A DNA stretch of 64,000 bases from Bacteroidota bacterium (GCA_023415495.1 JAEZKK010000011.1:62001-126000); one strand, 5' to 3'; counted from the stretch's first letter, positions 36,391 through 45,092 are shown. The notes: generated by a model not told the origin, from the letters alone. Numbers and translations are program-made.

Positions 36391-37734
36391 ATGTCAATTT
36401 TTAAGTATATTCATTCTGCTTCGGTTGTAAACGAAGGTAGAGTTGAAAATTTAAATATTTTAATTGAAGGAAATCGGATAATAAAGATATCGAAGTCGGA
36501 ATTATCCGATTTTCCTTTAGATACAAAGGTGATAGATGCTGATAGACTTACTCTATTGCCAGGAGGAATCGATGTTCATGTACATTTTCGAGAGCCTGGC
36601 TTGGAAGAAAAAGCAGATATGAAAAGCGAATCCAAAGCAGCCTTGGCTGGAGGGATAACAAGTGTATTTGAAATGCCCAATACTAAGCCTTTGACCATAA
36701 CACAAAAAGCTTTAGAGGAAAAACTTGAGATTGCATCCCAAAATATGCTTTGTAATTATGGCTTTTTCTTTGGGATAACCAATTCAAATATTCTTGAAGC
36801 AATTAATTTGCCTTTTGGAATGGCTTGCGGTCTGAAACTCTTCCTTGGCTCATCGACTGGGAATATGCTTGTTGACGATAAAAAAGTCCTTACTGAGCTT
36901 TTTGAGCAAAGCCCTATGGTTATATCTGCCCATTGTGAGGATGAAAAAAGAGTAAAGGAGCTAACTCAAAAATACAAGGAAGAATTTGGAGAAGAAGCTC
37001 AAACAATTATCCACCCATTGGTTAGAGATAGCCAAGCTTGTTATCTATCTTCTAAATACGCAATTGAAAACACAGGGAATAAAACAAGATTAAATATAGC
37101 TCATATAACTACCGAGAAAGAATTAACCCTTCTTAGGTCATCTCCTATAGAAGAAAAGAATATTACAGCAGAGGTCTCTCCTTCTCATCTTTGGTTTTGC
37201 GATGAAGATTATCCACGCTTGGGCAATAAGATTAAATGCAATCCAGCAATTAAAACTAAAAAAGATAGGGATGCTCTAAGAAAGGCTTTAAGAGAGGATA
37301 AGATTGATTTGATTGCAACCGACCATGCTCCACATCTCTTGGAAGAAAAAGAAAAGCCTTATTTCTCTGCTCCAAGTGGAATCCCTTCAATCCAACATTC
37401 AATGCTAATTATGCTTGAACTTGTAAAACAAGGGGAATTAAGTATAGAGAAAATGGTTGAAAAGATGTCTCATAATCCTGCTCAACTATTTAGTATTAAG
37501 GATAGAGGATTTATCAAAGAAGGATACTTTGCTGATTTAGTCCTTGTAGACCTTAATAGTAAGACATTAGTAGACAAGGAATCTCTATTCTACAAATGTA
37601 AATGGTCTCCTTTGGAAGGGGTAGAATTTAGCTCAAGGATTCTAACTACAATTGTAAATGGAGAAATAAAATACGCAGATAAAAAGATAATTTCAGAAAC
37701 CCCTGGATATAAAGTAGAATTTAAGTCAATTTAG
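36391..37734 (+). CDS. pyrC: dihydroorotase
   Basis: A 447-residue class I dihydroorotase (third step of pyrimidine synthesis). GGIDVHVHFREPGLEEKAD carries the HxH zinc ligands and the substrate Arg near residues 59-72, ISAHCEDE near 180 and IAHITTEKEL near 234 provide further His ligands, and IATDHAPHLLEEKE near 309 the catalytic Asp. PDH-type loops are intact, so it should be active and not one of the inactive paralogues that accompany aspartate carbamoyltransferase. Last gene of the long plus-strand run; a 336-base gap follows. Confidence 0.92.
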   Translation: MSIFKYIHSASVVNEGRVENLNILIEGNRIIKISKSELSDFPLDTKVIDADRLTLLPGGIDVHVHFREPGLEEKADMKSESKAALAGGITSVFEMPNTKPLTITQKALEEKLEIASQNMLCNYGFFFGITNSNILEAINLPFGMACGLKLFLGSSTGNMLVDDKKVLTELFEQSPMVISAHCEDEKRVKELTQKYKEEFGEEAQTIIHPLVRDSQACYLSSKYAIENTGNKTRLNIAHITTEKELTLLRSSPIEEKNITAEVSPSHLWFCDEDYPRLGNKIKCNPAIKTKKDRDALRKALREDKIDLIATDHAPHLLEEKEKPYFSAPSGIPSIQHSMLIMLELVKQGELSIEKMVEKMSHNPAQLFSIKDRGFIKEGYFADLVLVDLNSKTLVDKESLFYKCKWSPLEGVEFSSRILTTIVNGEIKYADKKIISETPGYKVEFKSI

Positions 37735-37756
37735 TAGAGATTTACGCAATCTTTTC

Positions 37757-37786
37757 TTGATATTTCATCTTTTTTTCTTATCTTTG
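37757..37786 (+). promoter_or_regulatory. promoter upstream of array C
   Basis: TTG at 37757-37759, a 19-base gap and TATCTTTG at 37779-37786. A transcript from here would run through the whole array into nqrA. Confidence 0.55.
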
Positions 37787-37848
37787 CAAATACAAGGGAA
37801 CAAGTTCTTTATTCCCTATAAAAATCAACTAAATCTTTAAAAGAAGAT

Positions 37849-37933
37849 TATGGTAGCTACCACAATGCTCGTGTGGTAGGTACCATAACACCCGTGTGGT
37901 AGGTACCATAATCCTCGTGTGGTAGCTACCATA
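37849..37933. repeat. palindrome array C: TRTGGTAGSTACCAYA x4, 23-bp period
   Basis: Four 16-bp palindromes start at 37849, 37872, 37895 and 37918, exactly 23 bp apart, with 7-bp spacers ATGCTCG, ACACCCG and ATCCTCG. The inner 10 bases are GGTAGCTACC in units 1 and 4 and GGTAGGTACC in units 2 and 3. AAGAAGAT immediately precedes unit 1, and GTGAC follows unit 4. Confidence 0.95.
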
Positions 37934-37944
37934 GTGACTTTTAT

Positions 37945-37986
37945 ATCAAAGAAAAATACTTTTAAATCAAAGAAAAATACTTTTTT
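37945..37986. repeat. 21-bp direct repeat x2 (CAAAGAA core) after array C
   Basis: Two copies of a unit starting ATCAAAGAAAAATACTTTT at 37945 and 37966, 21 bp apart and identical over 19 bases. TGAC at 37935-37938 links them to the palindromes. The unit matches the reverse complement of the repeats next to array D. Confidence 0.9.
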
Positions 37987-38021
37987 ATTTGACTTTGGTA
38001 GATTTATATCAAGTTTAATCG

Positions 38022-38029
38022 TATTTTTG
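38022..38029 (+). promoter_or_regulatory. -7 element of the nqr operon
   Basis: TATTTTTG fits TAnnTTTG and lies 41 bases before the ATG of nqrA at 38071. TTTG at 37994-37997 is a possible but rather distant -33. Confidence 0.55.
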
Positions 38030-38070
38030 CAACTAATTTTGATTCGAATTTTAAACTTATATAAGTGTCT

Positions 38071-39444
38071 ATGTCAAAACTTATAAAGATAAAAAAAGGA
38101 TTAGACCTAAACCTAAAAGGAAGGGCTGAGAATACTCTTTCTGAGGTTTTAGTACAATCCTATGCAGTAAAACCCACAGACTATATTGGGGTTACTCCCA
38201 AGCTAATGGTCAAAGAGGGTGATAGGGTTATGGCTGGAAGTCCATTATTCTTTGCAAAACACAATGAAAAAATCCTTTTCACCTCGCCAATAAGTGGTAT
38301 AGTTACTTCCATTAACAGAGGAGAGAGAAGAGTAATTGAAGAGATACGTATTACGCCAGACAATGAGGTAGAATATGTTGATTTCGGGAATAAACCATTC
38401 TCTTCAATGACTAAAGAGGAGATAATAGATAAATTACTTATCTCTGGTACTTGGACCTATATTCGCCAAAGACCATATTCAATTATCCCTAACCCAAACA
38501 AATCTCCTAAATGCATAGTAATTTCAGGATTTGATTCATCTCCTTTAGCTCCAGATTACTCAATACTATTGAAAAACCAGGCATCTGAACTTCAATTAGG
38601 AGTTGATATTATCAGTAAGTTAACCCAAGGGAAGATATATGTTAATTCTCATATCTCAAAAGGGAAAACACCAGAAATATTAGGCTTAAAGAATGTAGTT
38701 CATACAAATTTTGATGGACCTCATCCTTCTGGAAATGTAGGGGTTCAGATTTCTAATTTAGAGCCTATAAACAAGGGAGAGAACGTTTGGTATATTCATC
38801 CAGCAGATTTGGTAATGATTGGTAAATTATTCCTTCACGGGAAGCTAATCACTGATAAGATAATTGCTCTAACAGGTTCTGAAACTATTAAACCACAATA
38901 TTATAATATAAAAAGAGGGGCTTGTATCTCATCTATTATCAATAATAATGTTAACGGCGAAAACCATTTAAGATATATCTCAGGAAATATCCTAACAGGA
39001 AAGAAAATCGAGAGCAATGGTTATATCGGAGCCTATGATAATCAAATAACGGTTATAAAAGAGGGAGATTACTACGAATTTTTGGGTTGGATACTTCCAG
39101 GACTCAAGAAATTCTCATTTTCAAGAACCTTCCTTTCCGGCTTTTTAAGATTCTTACCAAAGCAATTCCAAAAACCAATTGAGGTTGATACAAACTTACA
39201 TGGCGGACAAAGAGCCTATGTGATGACTGGAGAGTTTGAAAAAGTTTTCCCATTCGATATCTATCCACTTCAGCTTATAAAGGCATGTATTATTGAGGAT
39301 ATTGACCAGATGGAGGAATTAGGAATTTACGAAATAGACGCAGAGGATTTTGCACTTTGTGAAGTTATTGACACTTCCAAAACAGATATTCAAGATATTA
39401 TCCGTAAGGGATTAGAACTAATTAGAAAGGAGATGGGAGAATGA
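38071..39444 (+). CDS. nqrA: Na+-translocating NADH:quinone reductase subunit A
   Basis: About 457 residues from ATG 38071 (MSKLIKIKKGLDLNLKG); GTG 38065 is the alternative. NqrA is the cytoplasmic, quinone-interacting subunit. Recognised by the N-terminal biotinyl-lipoyl-like region (VTPKLMVKEGDRVMAGSPLFF, TSPISGIV), SGTWTYIRQRPYS, and the late VDTNLHGGQRAYVMTGEFEKVFPFDIYP segment, all typical of the family. First gene of a compact operon nqrABCDEF; it overlaps nqrB by four bases (ATGA). The complex couples NADH oxidation to Na+ export and replaces proton pumping. Confidence 0.95.
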   Translation: MSKLIKIKKGLDLNLKGRAENTLSEVLVQSYAVKPTDYIGVTPKLMVKEGDRVMAGSPLFFAKHNEKILFTSPISGIVTSINRGERRVIEEIRITPDNEVEYVDFGNKPFSSMTKEEIIDKLLISGTWTYIRQRPYSIIPNPNKSPKCIVISGFDSSPLAPDYSILLKNQASELQLGVDIISKLTQGKIYVNSHISKGKTPEILGLKNVVHTNFDGPHPSGNVGVQISNLEPINKGENVWYIHPADLVMIGKLFLHGKLITDKIIALTGSETIKPQYYNIKRGACISSIINNNVNGENHLRYISGNILTGKKIESNGYIGAYDNQITVIKEGDYYEFLGWILPGLKKFSFSRTFLSGFLRFLPKQFQKPIEVDTNLHGGQRAYVMTGEFEKVFPFDIYPLQLIKACIIEDIDQMEELGIYEIDAEDFALCEVIDTSKTDIQDIIRKGLELIRKEMGE

Positions 39445-40634
39445 AATTTGTAAGAGATTTTTTAGATAAAATAAAACCAAACTTCGAAAAGGGAGGAAAA
39501 TATCCTTGGCTGCACTCGACCTTCGATGCATTCGAGACCTTTGCCTTTGTTCCTAAGACAACAACCAAGTCTGGAGCTCATTTTAGAGATGCAATTGATA
39601 TGAAAAGGACAATGACCTTTGTTATATTTGCCCTTGTTCCTGCTCTTTTATTTGGGATATATAATGTAGGATACCAGCATTTTCTTTCTTTAAATCCAAA
39701 TATAGGGTTTTTCGAAGGTTTCTGGGATAACACCCTTTATGGGCTATTAAAAGTTCTGCCTATTATAATTGTTTCTTACGTTGTAGGACTTGGGATTGAA
39801 TTTATTTTTGCTCAGCTTCGAGGTCATGAAGTAAATGAAGGCTTCTTGGTTTCGGGTATGCTTATTCCTTTGGTAATGCCACCAGATGTTCCGCTTTGGC
39901 AGGTTGCTTTAGCAACCGCTTTTGCAGTAATTATTGGAAAGGAAGTATTTGGAGGAACAGGTATGAACTTTATGAATCCTGCTCTAACAGCACGTGCATT
40001 CCTTTTCTTTGCATTCCCAGGCTCAATGAGTGGAGATAATGTTTGGATAGCAGAAAAGGCTGATGCTTTTTCTGGAGCTACACCATTGGCTGAGATGTTT
40101 AATGGTATGGAGGTCCCTACTACATCTATTATGGATATGTTCTTAGGAATTATGCCAGGCAGTATTGGAGAAACCTCAGTTCTTGCAATCCTATTAGGAG
40201 GGATAATCTTATTGAAAACAGGAATAGGCTCTTGGAAGATAATGCTTTCAGTACTAATTGGAGCAACATTAATGGGATTAACCTTTAATCTTTTAGGTTC
40301 TGAAGCTAACCCATATATGCAATTACCTTTCTATTATCACTTCCTTATGGGAGGATTTGCTTTTGGGCTTGTATTTATGGCTACTGACCCAGTAACTGCA
40401 TCACAAACCGAAACAGGAAAATGGATTTATGGATTACTGATAGGTATTATGGCTGTTCTAATCCGTGTTGTAAACCCTGCCTATCCAGAAGGGATGATGC
40501 TTGCAATCTTATTATTAAATGTATTTGCCCCACTTATCGACTACTACGTTGTTGACGCAAACGTAAAAAGGAGGAAGAAACGTTGGGCAAATGCTTCAAC
40601 TTTAAATGAAAAAGGAGGTTTAGATGCAAAGTAA
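39441..40634 (+). CDS. nqrB: Na+-NQR subunit B
   Basis: A 397-residue integral membrane subunit with about ten helices. It carries covalently bound FMN through a Thr in the DAFSGATPLAEMF motif (near residue 214) and is the site of riboflavin binding in the family. GKEVFGGTGMNFMNPALTARAFLFF is the strongly conserved core, quoted here by its ends, residues 172-196. The C-terminal tail is basic (RRKKRW). Overlaps nqrA by four bases and nqrC by 11. Confidence 0.95.
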   Translation: MKFVRDFLDKIKPNFEKGGKYPWLHSTFDAFETFAFVPKTTTKSGAHFRDAIDMKRTMTFVIFALVPALLFGIYNVGYQHFLSLNPNIGFFEGFWDNTLYGLLKVLPIIIVSYVVGLGIEFIFAQLRGHEVNEGFLVSGMLIPLVMPPDVPLWQVALATAFAVIIGKEVFGGTGMNFMNPALTARAFLFFAFPGSMSGDNVWIAEKADAFSGATPLAEMFNGMEVPTTSIMDMFLGIMPGSIGETSVLAILLGGIILLKTGIGSWKIMLSVLIGATLMGLTFNLLGSEANPYMQLPFYYHFLMGGFAFGLVFMATDPVTASQTETGKWIYGLLIGIMAVLIRVVNPAYPEGMMLAILLLNVFAPLIDYYVVDANVKRRKKRWANASTLNEKGGLDAK

Positions 40635-41370
40635 TAAATATATATTCTTATATGCAACTATATTAGTAATAGTTTCTGCAGCAATTCTTACCCTTGCAGC
40701 AGTTGGGTTAAAACCCTTCCAAGACAAGAATATTAAGGTAGAGAAAATGCAGCAATTACTTTCAGCAGTATCAATAGAATCAAACACTAAGAATGCTGAG
40801 GAATTGTTTAATCAGTATTTTATAGAAGAATTAGCAATAAATTCCAAGGGAGAAATTGTTGGAGCATATAGCAATGGCAAACAAGTAAAGGGTGATATTA
40901 GAGCTTTTAATATTCAATTGAAGAATGAAATAGCAAAGAATAAGAATCTAACCGACCTTAGTCAAAGTCAAGCAATACTACCTTTATATATTTGTCAGAA
41001 AGATGGCAAAAAAGTTTATGTAATTCCTGTAATGGGTAATGGACTTTGGGGAGGTGTTTGGGGCAATATAGCTCTTGGAGAAGATTTAAACACTGTGGTA
41101 GGAGCTAATTTTGACCATAAAAGTGAAACTCCAGGGCTTGGAGCTGAAATTTCTACCAAGGAATTCCAAGACCAGTTTACTAATACTCCTAAGAGAATTT
41201 TCTCTGATGGAGAATTCAAATCTGTAGAGGTAATTAAGAATGCTGATAAAACCAGCCCTCACCAAGTAGATGCAATTACTGGAGGAACTATTACTTCCAA
41301 TGGTGTATCAGATATGATTAAGAATTGCTTAAGATTCTATATTCCATATTTTAAATCCTTAAATCAATAA
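40624..41370 (+). CDS. nqrC: Na+-NQR subunit C
   Basis: A 248-residue subunit with one N-terminal transmembrane helix and a periplasmic FMN-binding domain. GNGLWGGVWGNIALG, ETPGLGAEIS and VDAITGGTITSNGVSDMI are the family motifs; the last contains the Thr to which FMN is attached (S/T-G-A/G-T). The start lies within the end of nqrB. Electron transfer runs from NqrF through this FMN to NqrB. Confidence 0.94.
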   Translation: MQSNKYIFLYATILVIVSAAILTLAAVGLKPFQDKNIKVEKMQQLLSAVSIESNTKNAEELFNQYFIEELAINSKGEIVGAYSNGKQVKGDIRAFNIQLKNEIAKNKNLTDLSQSQAILPLYICQKDGKKVYVIPVMGNGLWGGVWGNIALGEDLNTVVGANFDHKSETPGLGAEISTKEFQDQFTNTPKRIFSDGEFKSVEVIKNADKTSPHQVDAITGGTITSNGVSDMIKNCLRFYIPYFKSLNQ

Positions 41371-41373
41371 GCT

Positions 41374-41994
41374 ATGGGAAAGATAAATCTAAAACTAATT
41401 AAAACTCCTTTAAATAAGGAGAACCCTATAACAATCCAAGTACTTGGTATTTGTTCTGCTCTTGCAGTAACTGCAAAATTAGAGCCTGCAGTGGTTATGT
41501 CTATTTCTGTAATAGCTGTAGTTACTCTTGCCAATTTAATTATATCCTTGCTTAGAAATACAATTCCTTCAAGAATTAGAATTATTGTTCAATTAGTAGT
41601 TGTATCCTTATTAGTTATTCTGGTTGACCAGGTTCTAAAAGCATTTGTTTACGAAGTAAGCAAGCAACTTTCTGTATTTGTAGGGTTGATTATTACAAAT
41701 TGTATTGTAATGGGACGTTTAGAAGCTTTTGCTCTTAATAATAAACCATCGGATGCTATTTTGGATGGGATAGGAAACGGTTTGGGATATGCATGGATAT
41801 TAATTCTTGTTGGTTTCTTAAGAGAATTATTTGGGAGTGGAACTCTTTGGGGTTATAAGGTAGTACCACAGGCTATTTACGATTTTGGATATGAAAACAA
41901 TAGTTTAATGATAATGCCTCCTATGGCTCTTATCTTAGTAGGGATAATTATTTGGATTCAAAGGTCGAGAAATAAAGACTTAGTTGAGAAATAG
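41374..41994 (+). CDS. nqrD: Na+-NQR subunit D
   Basis: A 206-residue subunit with six helices, homologous to RnfE. ENPITIQVLGICSALAVT at the N-terminus, LIITNCIVMGRLEAFAL in the middle and DGIGNGLGYAWILILVGFLRELFG, given by its position at about 128-151, mark the family. With NqrE it coordinates the membrane [2Fe-2S] or iron centre by conserved Cys residues (Cys in the GICSA and TNCIV segments). Three bases after nqrC. Confidence 0.95.
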   Translation: MGKINLKLIKTPLNKENPITIQVLGICSALAVTAKLEPAVVMSISVIAVVTLANLIISLLRNTIPSRIRIIVQLVVVSLLVILVDQVLKAFVYEVSKQLSVFVGLIITNCIVMGRLEAFALNNKPSDAILDGIGNGLGYAWILILVGFLRELFGSGTLWGYKVVPQAIYDFGYENNSLMIMPPMALILVGIIIWIQRSRNKDLVEK

Positions 41995-42027
41995 TCCCTT
42001 AGTATTAATTGAAATAAATTATTTAGT

Positions 42028-42645
42028 ATGCAAGAAATAATAAATATATTCGTCAAGTCGATTTTTGTTGACAATATGATATTCGCATTCTTCTTGGGGA
42101 TGTGTTCATATCTCGCAGTTTCAAAGACTGTCAAGACCTCTATAGGTCTTGGTCTTGCTGTGGTTTTTGTATTAGTAATTACTGTACCTATAAACTATTA
42201 TATCGATAATTACTTATTAAAAGAAGGAGCCCTGGCTTGGATTAGTCCTAAGCTTGCAAATGTAGATTTAAGCTATCTTAGTTTTATAATATTTATTGCT
42301 GTAATTGCTGCAATGGTTCAATTGGTAGAGATGTTTATTGAGAAAACCTCTCCAACTCTTTATGCCCAATTAGGTATATTCCTTCCTCTAATTGCTGTAA
42401 ACTGTGCAATACTTGGTTCTTCACTCTTTATGCAAGAGCGTCAATATGCAAATATTGGAGAAGTACTTGGATTCTCTCTGGGTTCAGGTATTGGCTGGCT
42501 ATTAGCAATTGTTGGGATTGCTGCAATTAGAGAGAAAATCAGATATTCTCATGTACCAGCTCCTTTAAAGGGATTAGGTATTACATTTATTATTACAGGT
42601 CTAATGGCTATTGCCTTTATGAGCTTTTTAGGAATTAAACTATAA
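42028..42645 (+). CDS. nqrE: Na+-NQR subunit E
   Basis: A 205-residue six-helix subunit, homologous to RnfA. IFVDNMIFAFFLGMCSYLA with the conserved Cys, VQLVEMFIEKTSPTLYAQLG and LPLIAVNCAILGSSLFMQ with the second Cys match the family; ends with GLGITFIITGLMAIAFMSF. It inserts with opposite topology to NqrD and shares the iron centre. It is 33 bases after nqrD, the longest gap in the operon. Confidence 0.95.
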   Translation: MQEIINIFVKSIFVDNMIFAFFLGMCSYLAVSKTVKTSIGLGLAVVFVLVITVPINYYIDNYLLKEGALAWISPKLANVDLSYLSFIIFIAVIAAMVQLVEMFIEKTSPTLYAQLGIFLPLIAVNCAILGSSLFMQERQYANIGEVLGFSLGSGIGWLLAIVGIAAIREKIRYSHVPAPLKGLGITFIITGLMAIAFMSFLGIKL

Positions 42646-42653
42646 GAGACGAA

Positions 42654-43892
42654 ATGATAAAGATATTAATTGTTAGTATAATCGTATTTTTATTTATCAT
42701 CCTTCTTTTAGTAGGGATGTTGTTATATGCAAGAAAAAAACTTCTACCCCAGGGCGAGGTTAAATTAAATATTAACCAGGAAAAAGAAATCACAGTTGAA
42801 CCAGGTTCAACAATACTTACTACATTATCGAATGAAAAGATATTCCTTCCTTCGGCATGCGGTGGTGGTGGAACATGTGGTATGTGTAAATGCAAGGTTA
42901 TTGAAGGAGGAGGAGAAATCTTACCTACCGAAAAACCTCATTTCTCTCGAAAAGAACAAATGGAGAACTATCGTCTTGGATGCCAAGTTAAGGTAAGACA
43001 GGATATGATGATAGAAATACCTGAGGAGGTATTTGGAATTAAGAAATGGGAATGTGAGGTAGTATCTAACGATAACGTTGCAACCTTTATTAAGGAGTTT
43101 GTTGTTCGCCTTCCAGAGAGAGAAACTCTTGATTTTAGAAGTGGAGGTTATATCCAGATTGATGTACCTAAATGTGAGATTGACTATAAGAATTTTGATA
43201 TAGATAAAGAATATCACGAGGATTGGGATTCTCTTAAGGCTTGGGACTTAAAGATGAAAAACCCTGAACCAATTTATAGAGCTTATTCTATGGCTAATCA
43301 CCCTGCCGAAGGAAATATTATTATGCTTAATATCCGTATTGCTACTCCACCATGGGATAGAAAGGCATGTTCCTTCCAAAAAGTTAACCCTGGTATTTGT
43401 TCTTCTTATATTTGGTCGCTAAAACCAGGAGATAAGGTTACAATAAGCGGTCCTTATGGAGAATTCTTTATTAAAGATACCGATAAGGAGATGATGTTTG
43501 TAGGTGGAGGTGCTGGTATGGCTCCAATGCGTTCACATATTTTCGATCAGTTTATCACTAAAAAGACTAATCGTAAGGCAAGCTTCTGGTATGGAGGACG
43601 TTCACTTAGGGAATTATTCTATATGGAAGATTTTGAGAAAATCCAGGCAGAGAATCCTAATTTTAATTTCCACGTTGCTCTTAGCGAGCCTAAGAAAGAA
43701 GATAATTGGACTGGTCATACAGGTTTTATTCATTCAGTAATACTTGAAAACTATCTTAAAAATCATCCGGAACCAGAAGAAATAGAGTATTATCTTTGTG
43801 GACCTAAGCTAATGACTGATGCAGTTATTTCTATGTTAGACAGTTTGGGAGTTCCCCCTGAAAATATTATGTTCGACGATTTTGGTAACTAA
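42654..43892 (+). CDS. nqrF: Na+-NQR subunit F (NADH-oxidising)
   Basis: A 412-residue electron-entry subunit. One N-terminal transmembrane helix (about 3-25), a plant-type [2Fe-2S] ferredoxin domain with ACGGGGTCGMCKCKV near residue 70 and the fourth Cys in LGCQVKV near 110, then an FAD domain (RAYSMANHP, the RxYS motif, near 210) and an NADH domain (MMFVGGGAGMAPMRSH near 285, YYLCGPKLMTDAVI near 380). All ligands are present. A thioesterase gene follows after 12 bases. Confidence 0.96.
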   Translation: MIKILIVSIIVFLFIILLLVGMLLYARKKLLPQGEVKLNINQEKEITVEPGSTILTTLSNEKIFLPSACGGGGTCGMCKCKVIEGGGEILPTEKPHFSRKEQMENYRLGCQVKVRQDMMIEIPEEVFGIKKWECEVVSNDNVATFIKEFVVRLPERETLDFRSGGYIQIDVPKCEIDYKNFDIDKEYHEDWDSLKAWDLKMKNPEPIYRAYSMANHPAEGNIIMLNIRIATPPWDRKACSFQKVNPGICSSYIWSLKPGDKVTISGPYGEFFIKDTDKEMMFVGGGAGMAPMRSHIFDQFITKKTNRKASFWYGGRSLRELFYMEDFEKIQAENPNFNFHVALSEPKKEDNWTGHTGFIHSVILENYLKNHPEPEEIEYYLCGPKLMTDAVISMLDSLGVPPENIMFDDFGN

Positions 43893-43904
43893 AAATAAAA
43901 CAAT

Positions 43905-44333
43905 ATGATAGATAAAACAATAACCTATAAGATGATTAAATCAGAGGATTTGAATCATCACAGAACATTATTTGCAGGTCGTTGTGCTGAATGGTTTGTA
44001 GAGGCTTCATTTATTGCTGTTGGCTCTGTATTAGACCCAAAGAATACTGTTTGCTTGAAGGTTCACGGACTTGAATTTACCCATCCTATGCAAATTGGAA
44101 GTATACTTGGATTTGAGAGCAGGATAGTTCACACTGGAAGAACAAGTGTTACTGTATATACCTGCGTTCACGAAATTAAATCAATGAATATTAAACGTCT
44201 TGATGGTTTTGTAACCTTCTGTTATCTTGATGAAGACTCCAAACCAACTCCACATAACTTGGTTGTAAACCCAGAGACTGAGGAAGAAAAGGCACTTTAT
44301 AATAGAGCATTAGAATTAATAAAAAGAAGATAG
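43905..44333 (+). CDS. acyl-CoA thioesterase, hotdog fold
   Basis: A 142-residue hotdog-fold thioesterase of the BFIT/YciA-like type. ITYKMIKSEDLNHHRTLFAGRCAEWFVEASFIA shows, at residues 5-37, the substrate-binding helix with the catalytic-type N-H-x-x-L-F-G-G variant (here NHHRTLFAG), and LEFTHPMQIGSILGFESRIVHTGRTSVTVY the beta sheet. It would hydrolyse acyl-CoA in the cytoplasm. Although last in the nqr transcript by position (12 bases after nqrF), no functional link to NQR is known. Confidence 0.82.
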   Translation: MIDKTITYKMIKSEDLNHHRTLFAGRCAEWFVEASFIAVGSVLDPKNTVCLKVHGLEFTHPMQIGSILGFESRIVHTGRTSVTVYTCVHEIKSMNIKRLDGFVTFCYLDEDSKPTPHNLVVNPETEEEKALYNRALELIKRR

Positions 44334-44341
44334 ACGAGGGG

Positions 44342-44371
44342 GCTAAGTATTATTAGAGAGCTAAGTATTAT
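44342..44371. repeat. 12-bp direct repeat GCTAAGTATTAT x2
   Basis: Two identical 12-mers at 44342-44353 and 44360-44371, 18 bp apart, in the short gap between the convergent thioesterase and Crp/Fnr genes. No hairpin terminator is evident there. Confidence 0.7.
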
Positions 44372-44374
44372 CTA

Positions 44375-45046
44375 CTAAGAATTATCTCTATAAATGATAT
44401 TTAGCTCTTTTAAGTTTAGAATTTTGTATTCTTTATTACTACTCCAAATCAATCCCTCATCAATCATCTGCCCTATGGTCTTTGCAAGGGCTGGACGGCT
44501 TACTCCAAACATATCTGCTAGCTCTTGCTGAGAATGTTCTATAGTAAAATTTAGGGATTGTTTTCGAGAATATAAGTCTAATAAATAGCCCGAGAATTTA
44601 GATTTAATTGTTCCAAACCTAAGCAACCTTACCTTATCTGATAAAAACTTACTTCTTTCTGATATTAATCTGAGAAAATTATTTAATACTTTAATATTGG
44701 ATTGAAGTATATGGCTAAGGTCTTCTCTTGAGATTGGGAGAACTCTTACATAAGTTTTAGCTACAACATTTACAGGAATTTTATTTTGCTCACAATAAAG
44801 TATTGCAGGAGCAATTAGGTTAGGAGCATTAATTGTCTCTATAACTACTGTTTTACCGCTAAAATCATTCATCTCTCCTACAACTTCTCCCTCTATGATT
44901 ATCAATAAAGTAGAATAGACTGTACCTTGAGAAACTATGATTTCATTCTCCTTAAATTGTCTAATTCCGAACCCTTCTCCAACTAATTTGTTTATTTCTT
45001 CGTAGGGGATATCTTTAAATAATGGGCATTGTGTCAAAGCTTTCAT
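44375..45046 (-). CDS. Crp/Fnr family regulator (HcpR candidate)
   Basis: A 223-residue regulator counted from ATG 45046 (MKALTQCPLF); a longer frame to 45133 runs through the promoter and is rejected. N-terminal cyclic-nucleotide-type sensor domain (KENEIIVSQGTVYSTLLIIIEGEV region, residues 29-52), dimerisation helix near 125-145, and a C-terminal winged HTH: HSQQELADMFGVSRPALAKTIGQM. It lacks the Fnr N-terminal Cys cluster. It is divergent from the ferredoxin-hcp operon, the arrangement of HcpR regulators that control hcp during nitrosative stress in other Bacteroidetes. A perfect palindrome lies between the two promoters. Its -7 element ends only a few bases from the ATG, suggesting a leaderless mRNA. 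Confidence 0.85.
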   Translation of the reverse strand: MKALTQCPLFKDIPYEEINKLVGEGFGIRQFKENEIIVSQGTVYSTLLIIIEGEVVGEMNDFSGKTVVIETINAPNLIAPAILYCEQNKIPVNVVAKTYVRVLPISREDLSHILQSNIKVLNNFLRLISERSKFLSDKVRLLRFGTIKSKFSGYLLDLYSRKQSLNFTIEHSQQELADMFGVSRPALAKTIGQMIDEGLIWSSNKEYKILNLKELNIIYRDNS

Positions 45047-45050
45047 AATG

Positions 45051-45058
45051 CAAATATA
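45051..45058 (-). promoter_or_regulatory. -7 element of the Crp/Fnr regulator gene
   Basis: Minus-strand TATATTTG, four bases upstream of the ATG. The palindrome at 45075-45092 covers the position of its -33 element, so the regulator could repress its own gene. Confidence 0.55.
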
Positions 45059-45074
45059 AAATAAATTTCCCGTT

Positions 45075-45092
45075 TTGTAATCATTATTACAA
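45075..45092. promoter_or_regulatory. Crp/Fnr-type operator TTGTAAT-CATT-ATTACAA
   Basis: A perfect 18-bp palindrome, 7-bp arms and a 4-base centre, of the TTGTnn...nnACAA form bound by Crp/Fnr proteins. Its centre lies about 43 bases upstream of the transcript start predicted from the plus-strand -7 element, the position of a class II activator site. Confidence 0.7.

Larger units (their letters stand above)
37735..38070. other. 336-base intergenic region with two promoters and palindrome array C
   Basis: A first promoter (37757-37786), a small hairpin AGGGAA/TTCCCT at 37795-37817, array C (37849-37933), two 21-bp repeats (37945-37986) and a second -7 element (38022-38029) just before nqrA. 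No gene is seen. Confidence 0.75.

Noticed and set aside
37795..37817. Small hairpin AGGGAA/TTCCCT as pyrC terminator
   Set aside because: Six-bp stem with an 11-base loop and no T-tract; too weak to call.
38071..43892. Operon as Rnf instead of NQR
   Set aside because: NqrD and NqrE resemble RnfE and RnfA, but NqrA and an NqrF with NADH and FAD domains are present and no RnfB or RnfC is seen.
44342..44371. 12-bp direct repeats as another phased array
   Set aside because: Only two copies, 18-bp period and no palindrome; it does not follow the array rule.
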